Source: Ridgeia piscesae
Taxonomy: Eukaryota; Annelida; Polychaeta; Sabellida; Siboglinidae
DNA: 64,000 bases
NCBI GenBank assembly: GCA_025642075.2
Contig: JAODUO010000984.1
Coordinates: forward strand, 107,899 to 171,898
Direction of reading: 5' to 3'
This document shows, piece by piece, positions 1-34,080 of this stretch. Made by a program: the position numbers and the translations under genes. Below the pieces are notes generated by a model. The model saw only the letters and a program-made list of their open reading frames with translations, searched no databases and was not told the origin of the DNA. Positions within the stretch are counted from its first letter, which is position 1. Each line of letters begins with the position of its first letter.

Positions 1-65
1 GGTAGGCTGCCCTTTGTTTCGTCTAATGTTATATGAATGGGATTAGTCTGCCCATTGCTATCACT

Positions 66-287
66 TTAGTCGTTTACATAACGACTCGGCAGCTTGATAA
101 TCCGGCCACTACGTGTAGTGCGCACATCACTCATTGTTGACACAGGCTGTGACTGGTCTGTGGAGTGGCTTGATTGTGCTGCCTCCGGAGTCACTTCTGA
201 CTGATTTGTTGAGGCTGTGGCTCCTCCCGACGGGTGATCTACACAAACCTCTTTCTCTCTGTCGTCGTCATCATCGTGTACTGGCAC
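66..287 (-). pseudogene. Gypsy polyprotein C-terminal tail
   Basis: An acidic, Ser/Thr-rich stretch ends with RTTRSGRIIKLPSRYVND and a stop at 66-68. The RSGR-IK-PSRY ending is characteristic of the last residues of many Ty3/gypsy polyproteins, so the 3' end of the internal domain lies within the first 66 bases and the 3' LTR would start near or before the window edge. The stretch between 288 and 445 carries stops in this frame. Confidence 0.7.
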
Positions 288-444
288 AAACCTCTCTTGT
301 GTCTTTAGCAGATGACGTCTGTTTCTTCGTAAACGCTTACCCCTCTCAAGCTCTCTAGGTACGAGTTGGATGCTACCCTTGCCAGTATTTGCGCTTTCTC
401 ACTCCACACACCATCACCTCTGACCCTGACTGTGTCAGTAGTCT

Positions 445-957
445 CTAGTGGCTTGAGTTGATTTCTACCATGATCATAATATAGCGCTTCTGTTTGATGT
501 CTGGCAACTTGTGCATGGTGACATGTTCTTCTGCGCTGGGCAGCTTCGTTCTCAGTTTCCTGTTCATTGAGATCTCTCCAGGAGATCGGTCACTTCCCGA
601 CAGTGGTGAAGTTCTGTAGTTTAGCAATGCCGGGTACGGATCCTTGGCTTTCTTCAACAAACGCTTCACGATTTGTACCGCTTTTTCCGCCTTTCCATTA
701 CTCTGTGGGTACTCGGTACTAGATGTCACATGTTTGAAGCCGTATTGCATTGCAAACTGTCGGAACTCACGGCTGCTGAACTGTGGTCCATTATCTGACA
801 CAACCACAGAAGGAAGATGGATTTCATGTGACTTATGGTGTTTGTGGACGACAGATCTTCTAGTTTGGCCACTTCTGGGTAGTTTGATGTATAGTCGACA
901 ACCACCAAGAAGTTCTTGCCAAACAGCGTAAATAAGTTTGCTCCTATCTTCCGCCAA
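445..957 (-). pseudogene. Integrase core, second half
   Basis: After the frame break near 830 the integrase resumes with LPSVVVSDNGPQFSSREF, holding the second Asp of DDE, and continues to EYPQSNGKAEKAVQIVKRLL, holding the Glu. A typical gypsy stretch YPALLNYRTSPLSGSDRSPG follows. The segment ends at a stop at 445-447. It overlaps the preceding piece in another frame, as expected for a small deletion. Confidence 0.8.
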
Positions 958-1890
958 GGTTTCTCGGGTATTTCATGTTGTTCCATTGGCTCTTTTGCCT
1001 GCTTGTACCTGTGTTTCCGACATGTACCGCATCGTCCTATGTGGTTTTCAATGTCGTTGTTGATGTTGGGCCAGTACATCACTTGTCTTGCTCTGGCCTG
1101 GCATTTTTCTATGCCTAGATGTCCTTCGTGAATCTTCTTCAGCATATCACCTTGTAGTGTTTTAGGTATGATAACTGTCGGTCCTTTCACCAACACCCCA
1201 TCGATTTCAGTGATATCACCTCTGAAGTGGTAGTATGGTTTCAGTGATTGCGCATGATCACTTTCCCATCCGAAGTGCACTGCATTCAGGACGTCTTTCA
1301 GTTCCTCATCGTCCTTTGTGTGGGTGGCAATCTTTTCCCACATTGGATCACTCACGTGTGCATTATGTCTGATCATATCCACGTGTGCTTTGATCTCCTC
1401 TTCCGTGTTACTTATCTTTACACTTCTGTCAAATGCACGTGACAGAGTGTCGGCTACTATCAGGTATTTTCCCGGTTTGAACTCGAGTTTCAAGTCATAC
1501 CTTCTCAATCGCAGCATCATTCGTTGTAGACGAGGCGTCAGATCGCACAGATTCTTCTTGTGGAGTGAAACCAAGGGCTTGTGGTCGGTTTCTCCTATTA
1601 CCGTAGCACCATACACATACTCATGGAACTTCTCACATGCAAAGACCAGCCCTAAAAGCTCCTTCTCAATTTGAGCATAGTTCTTTTCTGCAGAGGTCAT
1701 GGCACGCGAGATGAACGCAACTGGAAGCCAATTTCCATCGTGCTCCTGTAGAAGTTCGGGTCCCAAGCCATCCTTTGAAGCATCACTCGATATTTTGCTT
1801 CTTCTAGCTGGATCATAGAATTTCAGGAGTGGTTCCGTCGGGAAGAAGTCTTTTATGTCTTGCCATTCCTTTGCCTGTTCGGCTTCCCAC
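726..1890 (-). pseudogene. RNase H and integrase N-terminal domain
   Basis: RNase H is recognisable by SRAMTSAEKNYAQIEKELLG, TDHKPLVSL and the ADTLSRAF end. The integrase zinc-binding domain follows, with HEGHLGIEKCQARARQVMYW and CGTCRKHR (about 1015-1145). The integrase core starts at GANLFTLFGKNFLVVVDYTS. The first acidic residue of the DDE triad is expected where this copy has N (related elements read GADLFT), so the catalytic Asp seems to be lost. The frame breaks near 830 just before the second Asp. Confidence 0.85.
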
Positions 1891-1892
1891 TG

Positions 1893-2357
1893 CTAGTCGT
1901 TCTTCTCGAGTAGCTGTTGTCTCAGGGCTGTTGTCTTTACCGTCAAGTTCGGCACAAACTTGGCCATGTAGTTTACCATGCCAAGTGCTCTCTGTACTTC
2001 CTCTTTGGTCGTGGGCACTGGCATGTTGCAAATTCCAGCAACTTTGTCCGGATCTAGCTTGATTCCCTGGTGTGTTAGCTTTTCGCCTAAGTACGTCAAT
2101 TCTGTGACACCAAATACGCACTTTTCCTCGTTCAGTTTGAGTCCAGAGCGTCTGATGGTGGCCAACGCCCTCTTCAGTCGAGCGTCGTGCTCTTCTCTTG
2201 TTCGTCCCCAGACGACTATGTCATCCATGAAGACTTTGACTCCTGTCTCGCTCTCGAACAGTGCTGATTCTTGGCATGAAATATTTCTGGTGCGCAGTTG
2301 ATCCCATATGGAAGTCTTTTGAAGGAGTATCGACCGAAAGGCATAGCGACTGTACAT
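1893..2357 (-). pseudogene. RT C-terminal half with FMDD catalytic motif
   Basis: This frame carries VFMDDIVVWGRTREEHDARL at about 2165-2235, where FMDD is the retroelement version of the YxDD catalytic box. It is followed by the GLKLNEEKCVFGVTELTYLG connection typical of Ty3/gypsy. The frame ends at an in-frame TAG (around 1894-1896) after QQLLEKND, exactly where related elements continue into the RNase H tether. The stop is therefore a nonsense mutation rather than a natural end. Confidence 0.85.
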
Positions 2358-3390
2358 AGCTGTGTACTCTCTTCGTCTAGCTGAATTTGGTAGAACCCTT
2401 GTGATGCGTCCATTTTGGTGAAGTACCTTGCATCTGCCATCTCACTGAGGATTTCAGACCTGTGTGGCAGGTGGTAGTGTTCTATTCTGATGTACTCATT
2501 GAGGTCCATTGGATATAGACACAGTCTCAGGTCACCGTTGGGTTTCTCCACTATCACCAGTGGCAGCACACAATCCGTTGGTCTTTCGGCTTTGACCAGC
2601 ACCTCTGTCTGAACCAGTCTGTCAAGCTCTTTCTTCAACTTCTGCTTCTGAGACTGCGGGACTTTCCTCGCCGGATACACAGAGGGTACATAGTTTTGTC
2701 GCAGATGTATCTTGCATGTCCCTTCCAAACAGCCTAGTCCCTTGAAGATATCCGGATACTCTTTCTTTATTTCTGCACTTGTCAGGACCCCATTTTCTTT
2801 AACTGTGCAAACTTTCCGTACGCCACACTCTCTTGTCACCAAGCCCAGTCGCTCACTGTCGCTGCCACCGATGAGTGACTGTCTTCCTTTGGAAACAGCT
2901 ACAAAGTGTAGTCTATGTTTCTTTCCCATGTGGTTGACTGTAGCAATGCATATTCCAAGAGTTTCGATGTTTTCTTTATTGTACGTTTTCAGCTTGGGAC
3001 GTCGCTCTGTCAGTAGTTTTGGCTTACTGGCGAGCCCCTCATAATCGCTCAGACTCAGACCGCTGTCTACTTTCAACGGCACAAGACTGTCACATACTGT
3101 CAACAAGGCGATCCATTCACACTGTTGTGTGTTGTTGTGTATAGCTGACACAAAGAAACCTACTTCGTCGCCAGTGCTGTCATTGTCTACACCGACAACT
3201 TGCACTCTTCGCGTCAAACACTTTGAGGCATAGTGATTTCTGCCGCTACATTTGTCACAAGTGGCGCCCCATGCCGGACACTCTCGGAACTTGTGAGCTG
3301 TCCCGCAACGTTTACATTGTTTCTTTTTAGGTGTCAGGGCGTTTTTTGTTGCTTGTTCCACTACAGGGACTTGTTTTTTTCTTAGGTTCA
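2216..3390 (-). pseudogene. gag-pol: CCHC knuckles, aspartic protease, RT fingers and palm
   Basis: Two zinc knuckles are encoded at about 3225-3320: CKRCGTAHKFREC, then CDKCSGRNHYASKC, the second a canonical C-x2-C-x4-H-x4-C. A protease follows, with VDSG as the active-site triad (the usual form is DTG/DSG) and a downstream LIGGSDSERLGL flap-end motif. The reverse transcriptase begins with LVIVEKPNGDLRLCLYPMDL and includes the palm motif KMDASQGFYQIQL (about 2390-2430). The frame is lost after the RLPYGINCAPEIFH segment near 2270-2290 and resumes in another frame. Confidence 0.85.
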
Positions 3391-4015
3391 TTTTTTTTTC
3401 AGTTTTCGAATCATGTTCACACTTGCACTGTTTTCTGCGCCAGTTAACACTTTCATTTGCGCTTGCGCGGCTTCGTTTGCTTTGCAAATGTCTATTGCCC
3501 GCTCTAAAGTTAGCTCTGAGTCTCTGAGTAACCTTTCCTTTATTTTGGAGTCTCTGGTGCCCACTACCATGCACTCTATCACGTATCAGGCTATCTTGCA
3601 GCGACCCAAATTCACATGACTGTGACTTCAGCCTTAAGTCCGTGGTAAAACTATCTATCGTCTCACCTTCACCTTGTACTCGGGTGTGAAACACTTATCG
3701 CTCGTAAATGACGTTTTTTCGCGACACGCAGAACTCCGTGAACTTTCTCACGACTGTGTTAAATTGTTCTGCTGTTTCCGCCGGGACGGCTGGTTGATTA
3801 CCTACTGCCGCTTTGGCAGGTTCGTACGTGAATGTACGAAACACTTCTTGTGCCTCGGCAACTGTAAACAAGATGGCAACCTTCTTCTTGTCTTCCGAAC
3901 CGTCCTCTCCGACAGCTGCCAAATACCATCGAAAACGCTCCAGGAACCTTTCCCACCGATCAGCCAGGTTACCACCGGCTATTTTCAGTTCATGTGGTGG
4001 CTTCAGTTTGTCCAT
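3388..4015 (-). pseudogene. gag-like N-terminal region, frameshifted
   Basis: The start codon at 4013-4015 opens with MDKLKPPHEL, followed by a capsid-like stretch containing WERFLERFRWYL and, about 90 residues in, a segment ending FTEFCVSRKNVIYER before a stop at 3695. Homology continues in other frames (for example HTRVQGEGETIDSFTTDLR, then SLIRDRV-type sequence and RAIDICKANEAAQ at about 3480-3510), which is the usual retroelement gag tail before the zinc knuckles. At least two frameshifts separate the pieces. It would have formed the particle core in an active element. Confidence 0.75.
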
Positions 4016-4062
4016 CTGTTCGGTTCTTTTATTTTAAACGCCAATTCCTGGTACCATATATC

Positions 4063-4516
4063 ATAAAACAACACGTGTATCCACTTTTACCCTAGTCCAC
4101 AGTGCCTTTATTACCTAAGTCTTGTATTACTGTAAAGTGCTGTATTTAACACCATGATAATCTCATTACAATTCTCAACATCATTCATCTACATAGACTA
4201 TTATAAGGAATAGTTATAAAACCCATGATATATTAAACACACCGTTTACAAATACTTCAGAAACGCATGATATATCAAACACACCGTTTACAAATACTAA
4301 TACAAATACACTAATAACAATAACATCAGTTAAACTAGTTACATTCAGATCATTTGTGGTACAATCAACATGTGTGACATACCTAGTGGTGATACAATCA
4401 ACATACCTAGTGGTTCCCTCCACACGCTACACTTAGACCTGTCAACTCTAAACTATATAGTTGACCGGTCGCTGTCTACGTCGCTGTCCATCCGCGTGGC
4501 TCAGCCGCAGGCAGGC
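4063..4516. other. Possible 5' LTR or flank of the gypsy element
   Basis: No gene is seen. If the primer-binding-like motif at 4047-4056 is right, the 5' LTR of the minus-strand element should lie here, but without the other LTR its limits cannot be set. A short direct repeat is visible: CATGATATATTAAACACACCGTTTACAAATAC-like sequence occurs twice (about 4226-4256 and 4267-4297), 41 bp apart. Confidence 0.3.

Positions 4517-4580
<64 letters not shown>
4517..4580. repeat. (TA)n microsatellite
   Basis: An uninterrupted TA dinucleotide run of about 64 bp directly follows GCAGGCAGGCG. Confidence 0.97.
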
Positions 4581-4582
<2 letters not shown>

Positions 4583-5600
4583 CCTGTTCTAACGAAATGA
4601 GTCACATGTCAGCAAACTTGATTTCGAAAAAACACCGTATAAACATTGCACAGCGATATTTAACGATTTTGACTTTTCGTCACCAAAGCACACTTTAATG
4701 TCTTTTCTATCAACTGTCAATGCATATTTGCCATTTATATTAGTACATTTATTTAGTACATTTTACTACCTTTTAGAAAGGCTACGTAACATTTCACGCA
4801 TGAATTTCATAAAACAAAACCGATAAATCGCACTTGTTCGACTTGCATTCTTCGGGCTTTCCCTTGCCGCATAGCGGACATATTTGGTACTACGGGAAAG
4901 CCCAGCATGACCACTGTCTGAATCTGCTAGAGGAAATCCCCAATGACGTCAATTTTAGCCAATAGGAACGTTTAAATGAGAGACCTATCTGTAAAGAAAC
5001 GTCATCAGTTGTCAGCTGATAGCGGTCTCCTGACGCATACGCAGTGCGCAGTCGCTAGCCGTAACAAGTAAAATCGATCGGATCGGTCACGTAATATATA
5101 TAGAGACGGCGTAGCTAGGCATAACTGCAAGTGGAAGCACTAATTAATTATATCAATCTAAATACTGTCATCGGGGTTAGAAAAATACACAGTATTTTTA
5201 TTGCGTGAAATATGCTGAAAAGGCAGAGGACTTAAATGGTTAATATACCATATTATACATAGCATATGTTTGAATGTGCAACACATTCATTGTATGCTTT
5301 AAAATCAGCTATGTACTCATAGTAATTAAATAAAGTTGCAATAGTTACAGTCTTTTAACAATAAGCCAAGATAAATACTGTAAGTTGTACATGTATTGTA
5401 TCTAAGAGTTCAAACAAGTAGGCCTAAAAGCTGATATTTTTAAGAGTTATATATTGTCTTCAACATCGGTTCAGTTACTATACCCGCCTTCATTACGGGC
5501 TAAATAATAATAGGGCTATATGCGCCTGTTTTTCTGATGAGTGAACTGATGAATGATGCATTCAACATCCAACTCTGTGTCCTTGTGCATTCACTATTTC
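4581..5600. other. Non-coding stretch with CRE-like site and short palindrome
   Basis: No coding region is supported. It contains an inverted pair GGGCTTTCCC (4854-4863) and GGGAAAGCCC (4894-4903), a consensus CRE octamer TGACGTCA (4944-4951), and a TATA-like run near 5093-5102. A promoter is conceivable, but no gene start is visible downstream on either strand. Confidence 0.3.
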
Positions 5601-5960
5601 TCATATTGCTTTCCAGTGATCCACTTCGTTGTGTAGTTCACTCAGATTTCCAGGCATGTCGTCTTTGAACATCTCGTATAGCTGGGCTATTCTTTCTGGT
5701 GTCATATGCACCAGTTGTTTCGGTGTGATGTAGGCCAACTGAGCTACGTAGCGATCTTGAGCCATTAATGCATGAATGGTTGGTACATCGCCCTCTTCTT
5801 GTAATGACAATAGGGTGTCAGGGGGAAATTTTTTGCAGTGTCTTTGTTTTCTAGCACGGCTTGCTCGGTTGAACTTCGAATTTCGCTGCCAGCTCCACAG
5901 CGCCGTTATATAATTATAGAAATGTTGTCCGAGGAAGTAGATTTTGGAGTACATGCTCAA
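5601..5960 (-). pseudogene. Possible hAT-type transposase C-terminal fragment
   Basis: This 119-codon minus-strand frame has a basic patch (RASRARKQRHCKK), a central LAYITPKQLVHMTPERIAQL, and an end reading LSELHNEVDHWKAI. The closing pattern (helix, then Leu-x2-Glu-x3-W-K) resembles the segment of hAT transposases and their ZMYM/THAP-related domesticated kin that precedes the dimerisation domain. No zinc finger, DDE residue or dimerisation block remains. It could equally be an unrelated spurious frame; the resemblance is from memory of the family pattern only. Confidence 0.3.
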
Positions 5961-6432
5961 TCGTTACCAAAGTGATCCATGCTTTGCCATTCCCATCAGC
6001 CTCCATGTATTCCAGAGCAGATGCTACAGCTGTGAAGATAGACCTGAATGTGTATAGTGGGTTGGCACGTCTAGCTCATCTCGTCTCACAGAGCGACTGT
6101 AATTTGGTTTTGTTGTTCATACCAGTTTTAGCTTCTAATCTTTTAATCTTAGCACATGGACGTGAAAACATTGATAAATTGTTTCTAGTGAATTCGTATT
6201 TACCCGGCTGCTGCATTGCCAAGACAGCCTCCAGGCGGAAGCATCTATCTATTCTGTGCACAGGGGTCTGGAAACTGACAGCTGTACAATGTTGTCAAAA
6301 TTTTGACAAATTGTTACAAGTGAATGATGACGTTTTCGATGCCAAAGGCTATGAACATATCTGGGCATCCTGTGGCCACCGTTTGAAGTGGGCATTTTGT
6401 GGTTGCCGTACTGATGTGGAATCACGTGCGTA
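5961..6432. other. Unassigned repeat-like sequence
   Basis: No gene is seen. A short internal duplication is visible: GATAAATTGTTTCTAGTGAA (about 6173) and GACAAATTGTTACAAGTGAA (about 6305). A related piece occurs in gene A intron 5 near 21878, so this is probably part of a dispersed repeat. Confidence 0.3.
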
Positions 6433-6501
6433 CGTGCGTACACACACGCACACACGCACACACACACACACACGCACACACGCACACACGCACACACGCA
6501 C

Positions 6502-6570
<69 letters not shown>

Positions 6571-6620
6571 ATATCTATATATACATATATACATATACAT
6601 ATACATATACATACACACAG
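6433..6620. repeat. Compound (CA)n/(CGCACA)n and (TA)n microsatellite
   Basis: A CA run with interspersed CG steps (about 6438-6533) passes directly into TA repeats (6534-6600) and then ATACAT repeats. Alternating purine-pyrimidine throughout. Long frames across it on both strands are artefacts of the repeat. Confidence 0.97.
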
Positions 6621-7342
6621 AGTTTGCTTGGTTGTCGGGTACGTGGCCCCCTCCAATGAAAAATCCTGGCTACCCCACTGACGTCACCGACGCTCGCCCA
6701 TTTTAGGGACATATATTTCATACACCGGTGTTTAGACCGTTTTATTTGGAGTACGGCCTAGAATAAAAATTAAGAGTTAATTTTGTTTGATGCCTTGCTT
6801 GCAGACGTTATAATATCACGTCACGAAAGTTTTGAGAATATAAACGTAAATATTAGTCAGCCAAAATATATAATATTTGTTACTTATAATGGTGATTTGA
6901 TTGTGTATGCAAACCATTGTTTTGTCTTACAAACTAAAATTACTTTATTTATTAAATAGCTGGGGTTGTTGTGAAGAAAACAAACACGTAACCATAATGT
7001 ATTGAACTCCTGATAAGTCTTCGTTCCCTAAACCAAACTAAACATAAATGAGTATAAAAAAATTATGATGGATTTTTTCGCTTAAGTAAGTCTATAATGC
7101 TAATATTGGCTTAGTGAAAAAGAACCTTGAATGCGGCGTCACTGAAGCAGAACCCTGAAATCGGTATTTATCTGGCAAACATTTGAGTAAGCCACCTGCC
7201 ACTGGTCGCTTCCCACTTCAGACGGCGCCACTTTCGCTGGAAGCACAGTCGATTTGATCCGAGTCTGTTACACAGAGTTGGCAAGACTAACTATACAGAG
7301 CGTTTATATTTTGTGTGAATTGCGGATTTACAGTTTACTAAA
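6621..7342 (+). promoter_or_regulatory. Upstream region of gene A
   Basis: This is the sequence before the gene A start codon. The 5' UTR probably lies within the last 100-150 bases, but no transcription start can be fixed. A weak TATA-like TTTATATTTTG sits at about 7305, too close to the ATG to be certain as a core promoter. Nothing else is recognised. Confidence 0.3.
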
Positions 7343-29819
<22,477 letters not shown>

Positions 29820-30281
29820 TTGCAGTTCATGGGAAACAGAAAGCAGTTTGTGCACTAATCTATTTTTTGGCACTAATCATTTGCAACTACACTGTACTAT
29901 GAATATTTACACACCAATGATTTACCCTGAACATATTCACAACATAGTTGGTTAAAATTAATTTAAGTCTCATAGTCCCGAGAGACTGACAGATTCATAA
30001 CCATTTGCTGAACCAAAAAACAACCAGCACTTTGAATTTGCTGTGACATGGTAACATTTTGATACAATTCAAATGGTGAAGATTGTGCCAGCTGCTGTGT
30101 TAGTTTATTGTATTCCATTCAGTTAAGAATCGGACTTACAGATTTATTTTGTATGTGATAAGCAGGAAAGCATAATATGCCATAATGTGCATATAGCAGA
30201 TGTAGCACTATTAATCTGTCCTCTCAAAATGAAACACCTGAGGCTGATAACATGCAATCTGTTGAATATGGGTCATCCCAC

Positions 30282-30795
<514 letters not shown>

Positions 30796-30994
30796 ATGTG
30801 CTAGTGTAGAAACATAATAGTTACAAGCAGGATGTGTCCCCTCTAAATGACTCTCTCTAGATCTCTGTGAGTGCCTAACTGTACATCTGTAATTACATAT
30901 CTGAGAATATTGTAATATGAAAGTGTGTGTTGCATGTATAAATAATAACTGTGAAAAACCTGAGTAGGCTAGGAATGTAATAATCAGAAATACC

Positions 30995-31000
30995 AATAAA
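30995..31000 (+). terminator. Polyadenylation signal AATAAA
   Basis: Canonical hexamer, the first after the gene A stop codon, followed by a T-rich stretch (TTGTATATTTTATTC). Confidence 0.5.
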
Positions 31001-31019
31001 AGCTTAATTGTATATTTTA

Positions 31020-31135
31020 TTCACCAGCTAACTTTATCACATATTAAAGACTAATAAATCAATGCTTTATGTATTTCTTTCAGTTATTGATGGATACCAG
31101 AACAGCCAATTATAGTAATATGTATGTGTGTGTGT

Positions 31136-31201
<66 letters not shown>

Positions 31202-32999
31202 ACAATCGGAGAAGATGACTGTTATTTCCATGATACACCCCTTTACCTACATGATTCTATTGGGGACATCTGAAAATGCCAGATGGGTTTGGTTAGTCTG
31301 ACTTTTTCTGTGTAGATATACCAAAGGGAGCATACGTCCACTTCCATACTTCTTCGCTTCTTAGTTAGTATATTTCATTAAGAGTTCATAGGGTTGTTAT
31401 TCTGTTCAATAATCAACTTATGCTCTGCTTTGAGCATACGTTATTGCTAAACATGTTTATTATTTGTAAAATAAACTAATTTAAATGTTTTCAGTGGTTG
31501 ATATGAATATCACTGGTCATTCTGTTAAGTATCTTAACAGCATGCATATATTCCTGTGTTGTATATACACAATATTGGATGATGTTCAGATGAGTGTTTA
31601 TCATGTTTGTGGAACAGTTGCATGCTTTCTATAGTTGTGTCTAACAGGATTTACATGCACACCCACCACTCTGATTAATTACCTTTAATTAGGAGCCCAA
31701 GAAATGCATGTGAAAAGTTTGTCTTTAGCATAATGTTTCAAAAAAAGATTTCCTTGCTAACCACAACATATATCTACACAATAGTACTATGACTATGCTG
31801 ACTTTGTGGACATAGTGGCAATATTTCCTTGCAGATGTCAAGGTTCGCTCACCTCTTTCAATGTTTATTAATTTCTTTGGACCATTGGCATCTGTTCTAG
31901 CTACAGAATGCATGTAAAAAACATGAAGATATAAATTTTTTAGTTGTTGATTTACTACAGAAGAGAGCTCTTCTGATGCTTTCTGAAATAAAAACTTTCT
32001 CAACATCAATAACTAATATTGTGTTATTTGGTTTGTTTTTCACTGTTTGCCTTATCTTACCTCTTTGGGCCACATGGTCCACTTGACTGCTATGCGACTC
32101 CTCTACCTTGCTCTGTCAATGGCTTCACATTTGGTTTAGCTCAATGTTATCGTTCTTAGTTAGACCATAGTACAGTATAATCAAAAGCTCATAATTTTAT
32201 TTCTATTTAAACTAAATAATCTTGTATAAATATGTGTAAAATATAATTAGTATGTCATGCAGAGCTGATCAGGCTGTATGTGGTACACTAATTTACATCA
32301 AAGACAACAGTGTTATTCTGACAAGATAACAAGAAAAAGACAACATAAAATTATTGAAAAAATCTTGCACAAATAATATATAAAATATATTTTTAAACAC
32401 CCTTAATAGTATTACAAGTAAATATTGACTCATCAGATTTTAGAAGTTTTAACATTGTGAGATTTGTTACTGTATCATTGTTTCTGGAAGCCAAACACTG
32501 GGTTTTATTTTGATATTCTTGCAGTTGGGATCACAGTGTGGTTGATATACAAACAATATGTACTGTATGTTCACCAATAGCTGGTAGCCATATTTTTTCT
32601 CAAGATAAACAGTTGCAATAAAATATAATTGCTGGGAGATGTGGTTAGCTAAGTTTTATTTAATGTGCAGAGACCATACATGCACAAATATCTATAGCAC
32701 TGTCTATACTCGTTCATAGAGTTGAGTGAACAGGAGTAATGTAGTGTGAACTAAATTGCCCCAAGGTGTACATCATACATATTTACCTCGAGGAATGTAG
32801 AGTGGTCTATACAACCTTCATCAAACTTAAGTTACGGTTTAGTCACATCCACATTATAAGCTGAAGTTAGTGTCAACTTGAATTTAGTTAGTTTAGTTAT
32901 GCATCAGAGCTTTTTGGTATTATGGGTAGATATCGTGTGATACAAGCAGGAGCAAGAATGGTGAAGGAGGATTGACAAACATATTTTCTCTGTAGCTTC
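31020..32999. other. Intergenic, unassigned
   Basis: Between gene A and the LINE relic. It contains one (TA)n run at 31135-31199. Nothing else was recognised on either strand. Confidence 0.5.
31135..31199. repeat. (TG)n/(TA)n microsatellite
   Basis: A short GTGTGTGTG stretch precedes about 60 bp of pure TA. Confidence 0.95.
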
Positions 33000-33061
33000 A
33001 GGGGCCTAGCCAGGATTTTGCATTGGAGGGGCTGTCTGACAACCAAGCAAATTCTGTATAC

Positions 33062-33108
33062 ACAGACGCGCACGCGCGTGCGCGCGCACGCGCGCGCGTG
33101 CACACACA
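33062..33108. repeat. (CG/CA)n alternating tract
   Basis: Some 45 bp of strictly alternating purine-pyrimidine, mostly CG, with mirrored GTGCGCGCGCAC-like segments. Such DNA readily forms Z-DNA. It directly follows a GGGGCCTAGCCAGG stretch that resembles a transposon end. Confidence 0.85.
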
Positions 33109-33496
33109 AATCAAACCCACTTGCTTAAACTGAATACCGACATAACTACCAAGTTCACTGACCAATGTAGCTGGCAATTCAAACCATTCACAGAAGGCGT
33201 TAAACTTAGAAAGTAAGACAGAAATGACACATTATTAAGACATGAACCCATAACTCCTACATAATATACACCTATAGTTGGCCATGACATTCCTCATAAT
33301 ACATCTCTCAAACCTACTGACAAATACCAATATGTATAGTCACTTACTTTGATGAAACAATAATTAGACATTCCTACCTGCTCATATATGATGAGCTGTT
33401 GATGTTCAACATGTTAACATTGCTGCTTATTAAAATTAATAAATTCGCTATAGGAAATGTCAATTATCCAGTGCAAGATCGACTACATAATTTCCT

Positions 33497-34080
33497 TTGG
33501 TTATAATGAGGGTTACAGCAGATGCAAACGCTTTGAGGAAAGTCAAAGGGATGATGGAAGATAGATGCCTATCATGTAAATTTAAAGGACAGGTGCTCAG
33601 CTTGTGTGTTATCTCGACATACATAAATGGACCAGAGATGATGGCACTGACAGAAACAACAGGAGAAGATCAAGGATTGTGAAAAACAACCTGGTAAGAA
33701 TAATCATGGGAGATTTGATAAGATAAGAATGGATGAACTGAGAGTGGAGGTTGGAGTGAAGGACAGTTTTAACAAGAAATTGGTGAGGAGTAGATTGACA
33801 TGGGCTGGTCATATGGAAAGAATGGGAGATGAAAAACTGGCAGAGAGCAGATGCCCGGAAAGTGGAGAGGAAAATCAGGCAAGGAAGATTGAAATTGTGA
33901 TGGGGGATTGCAATAAAAGAAACATAGAAAGAGTGGGAGAAGAATTGGTAAAATGGGCAACAGATAGAATGAATTGGAGACTGCGAATGAAGTTAGAGAA
34001 AAGTGACAGAAAAAAAATGAAAACGGAAATAATGGTCAACTCACTCCTGACAATAGAGATGCCAAGAAAACAACAATAAA
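33497..34080 (+). pseudogene. LINE reverse transcriptase C-terminal relic
   Basis: Two frames carry the C-terminal region of a LINE: LRKVKGMMEDRCLSCKFKGQ (33525 on), then, after a frameshift near 33690, MDELRVEVGVKDSFNKKLVR, RLTWAGHMERMGDEKLAESR and DCNKRNIERVGEELVKWATD. The block R-L-x-W-x-G-H-x-x-R-M is a common hallmark of this end of invertebrate LINEs. No catalytic RT motif remains. A TIR-like stretch flanks on both sides (about 33000 and 34380), so the relic may sit inside a DNA element. Confidence 0.8.

Larger units (their letters stand above)
1..4062 (-). mobile_element. Degenerate Ty3/gypsy LTR retrotransposon, internal region
   Basis: On the minus strand the order is gag, CCHC zinc knuckles, aspartic protease, reverse transcriptase, RNase H, integrase zinc finger, integrase core and a C-terminal tail, which is the Ty3/gypsy order. 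The reading frame breaks several times (near 3690, 3390, 2250-2290, 1895 and 830), so the copy cannot make an intact polyprotein. A primer-binding-like TGGTACCAGG (minus strand, 4047-4056) marks the probable 5' end of the internal region. The 3' end is cut by the window start, so the two LTRs cannot be compared. Family assignment is firm; exact ends are not. Confidence 0.9.

Noticed and set aside
4944..4951. CRE octamer as promoter of an unseen gene
   Set aside because: No gene start follows on either strand, so a single octamer is not enough.
6076..6261. Minus-strand 61-codon frame and the overlapping plus frame from 5972
   Set aside because: No domain, no splice context, and part of repeat-like sequence.
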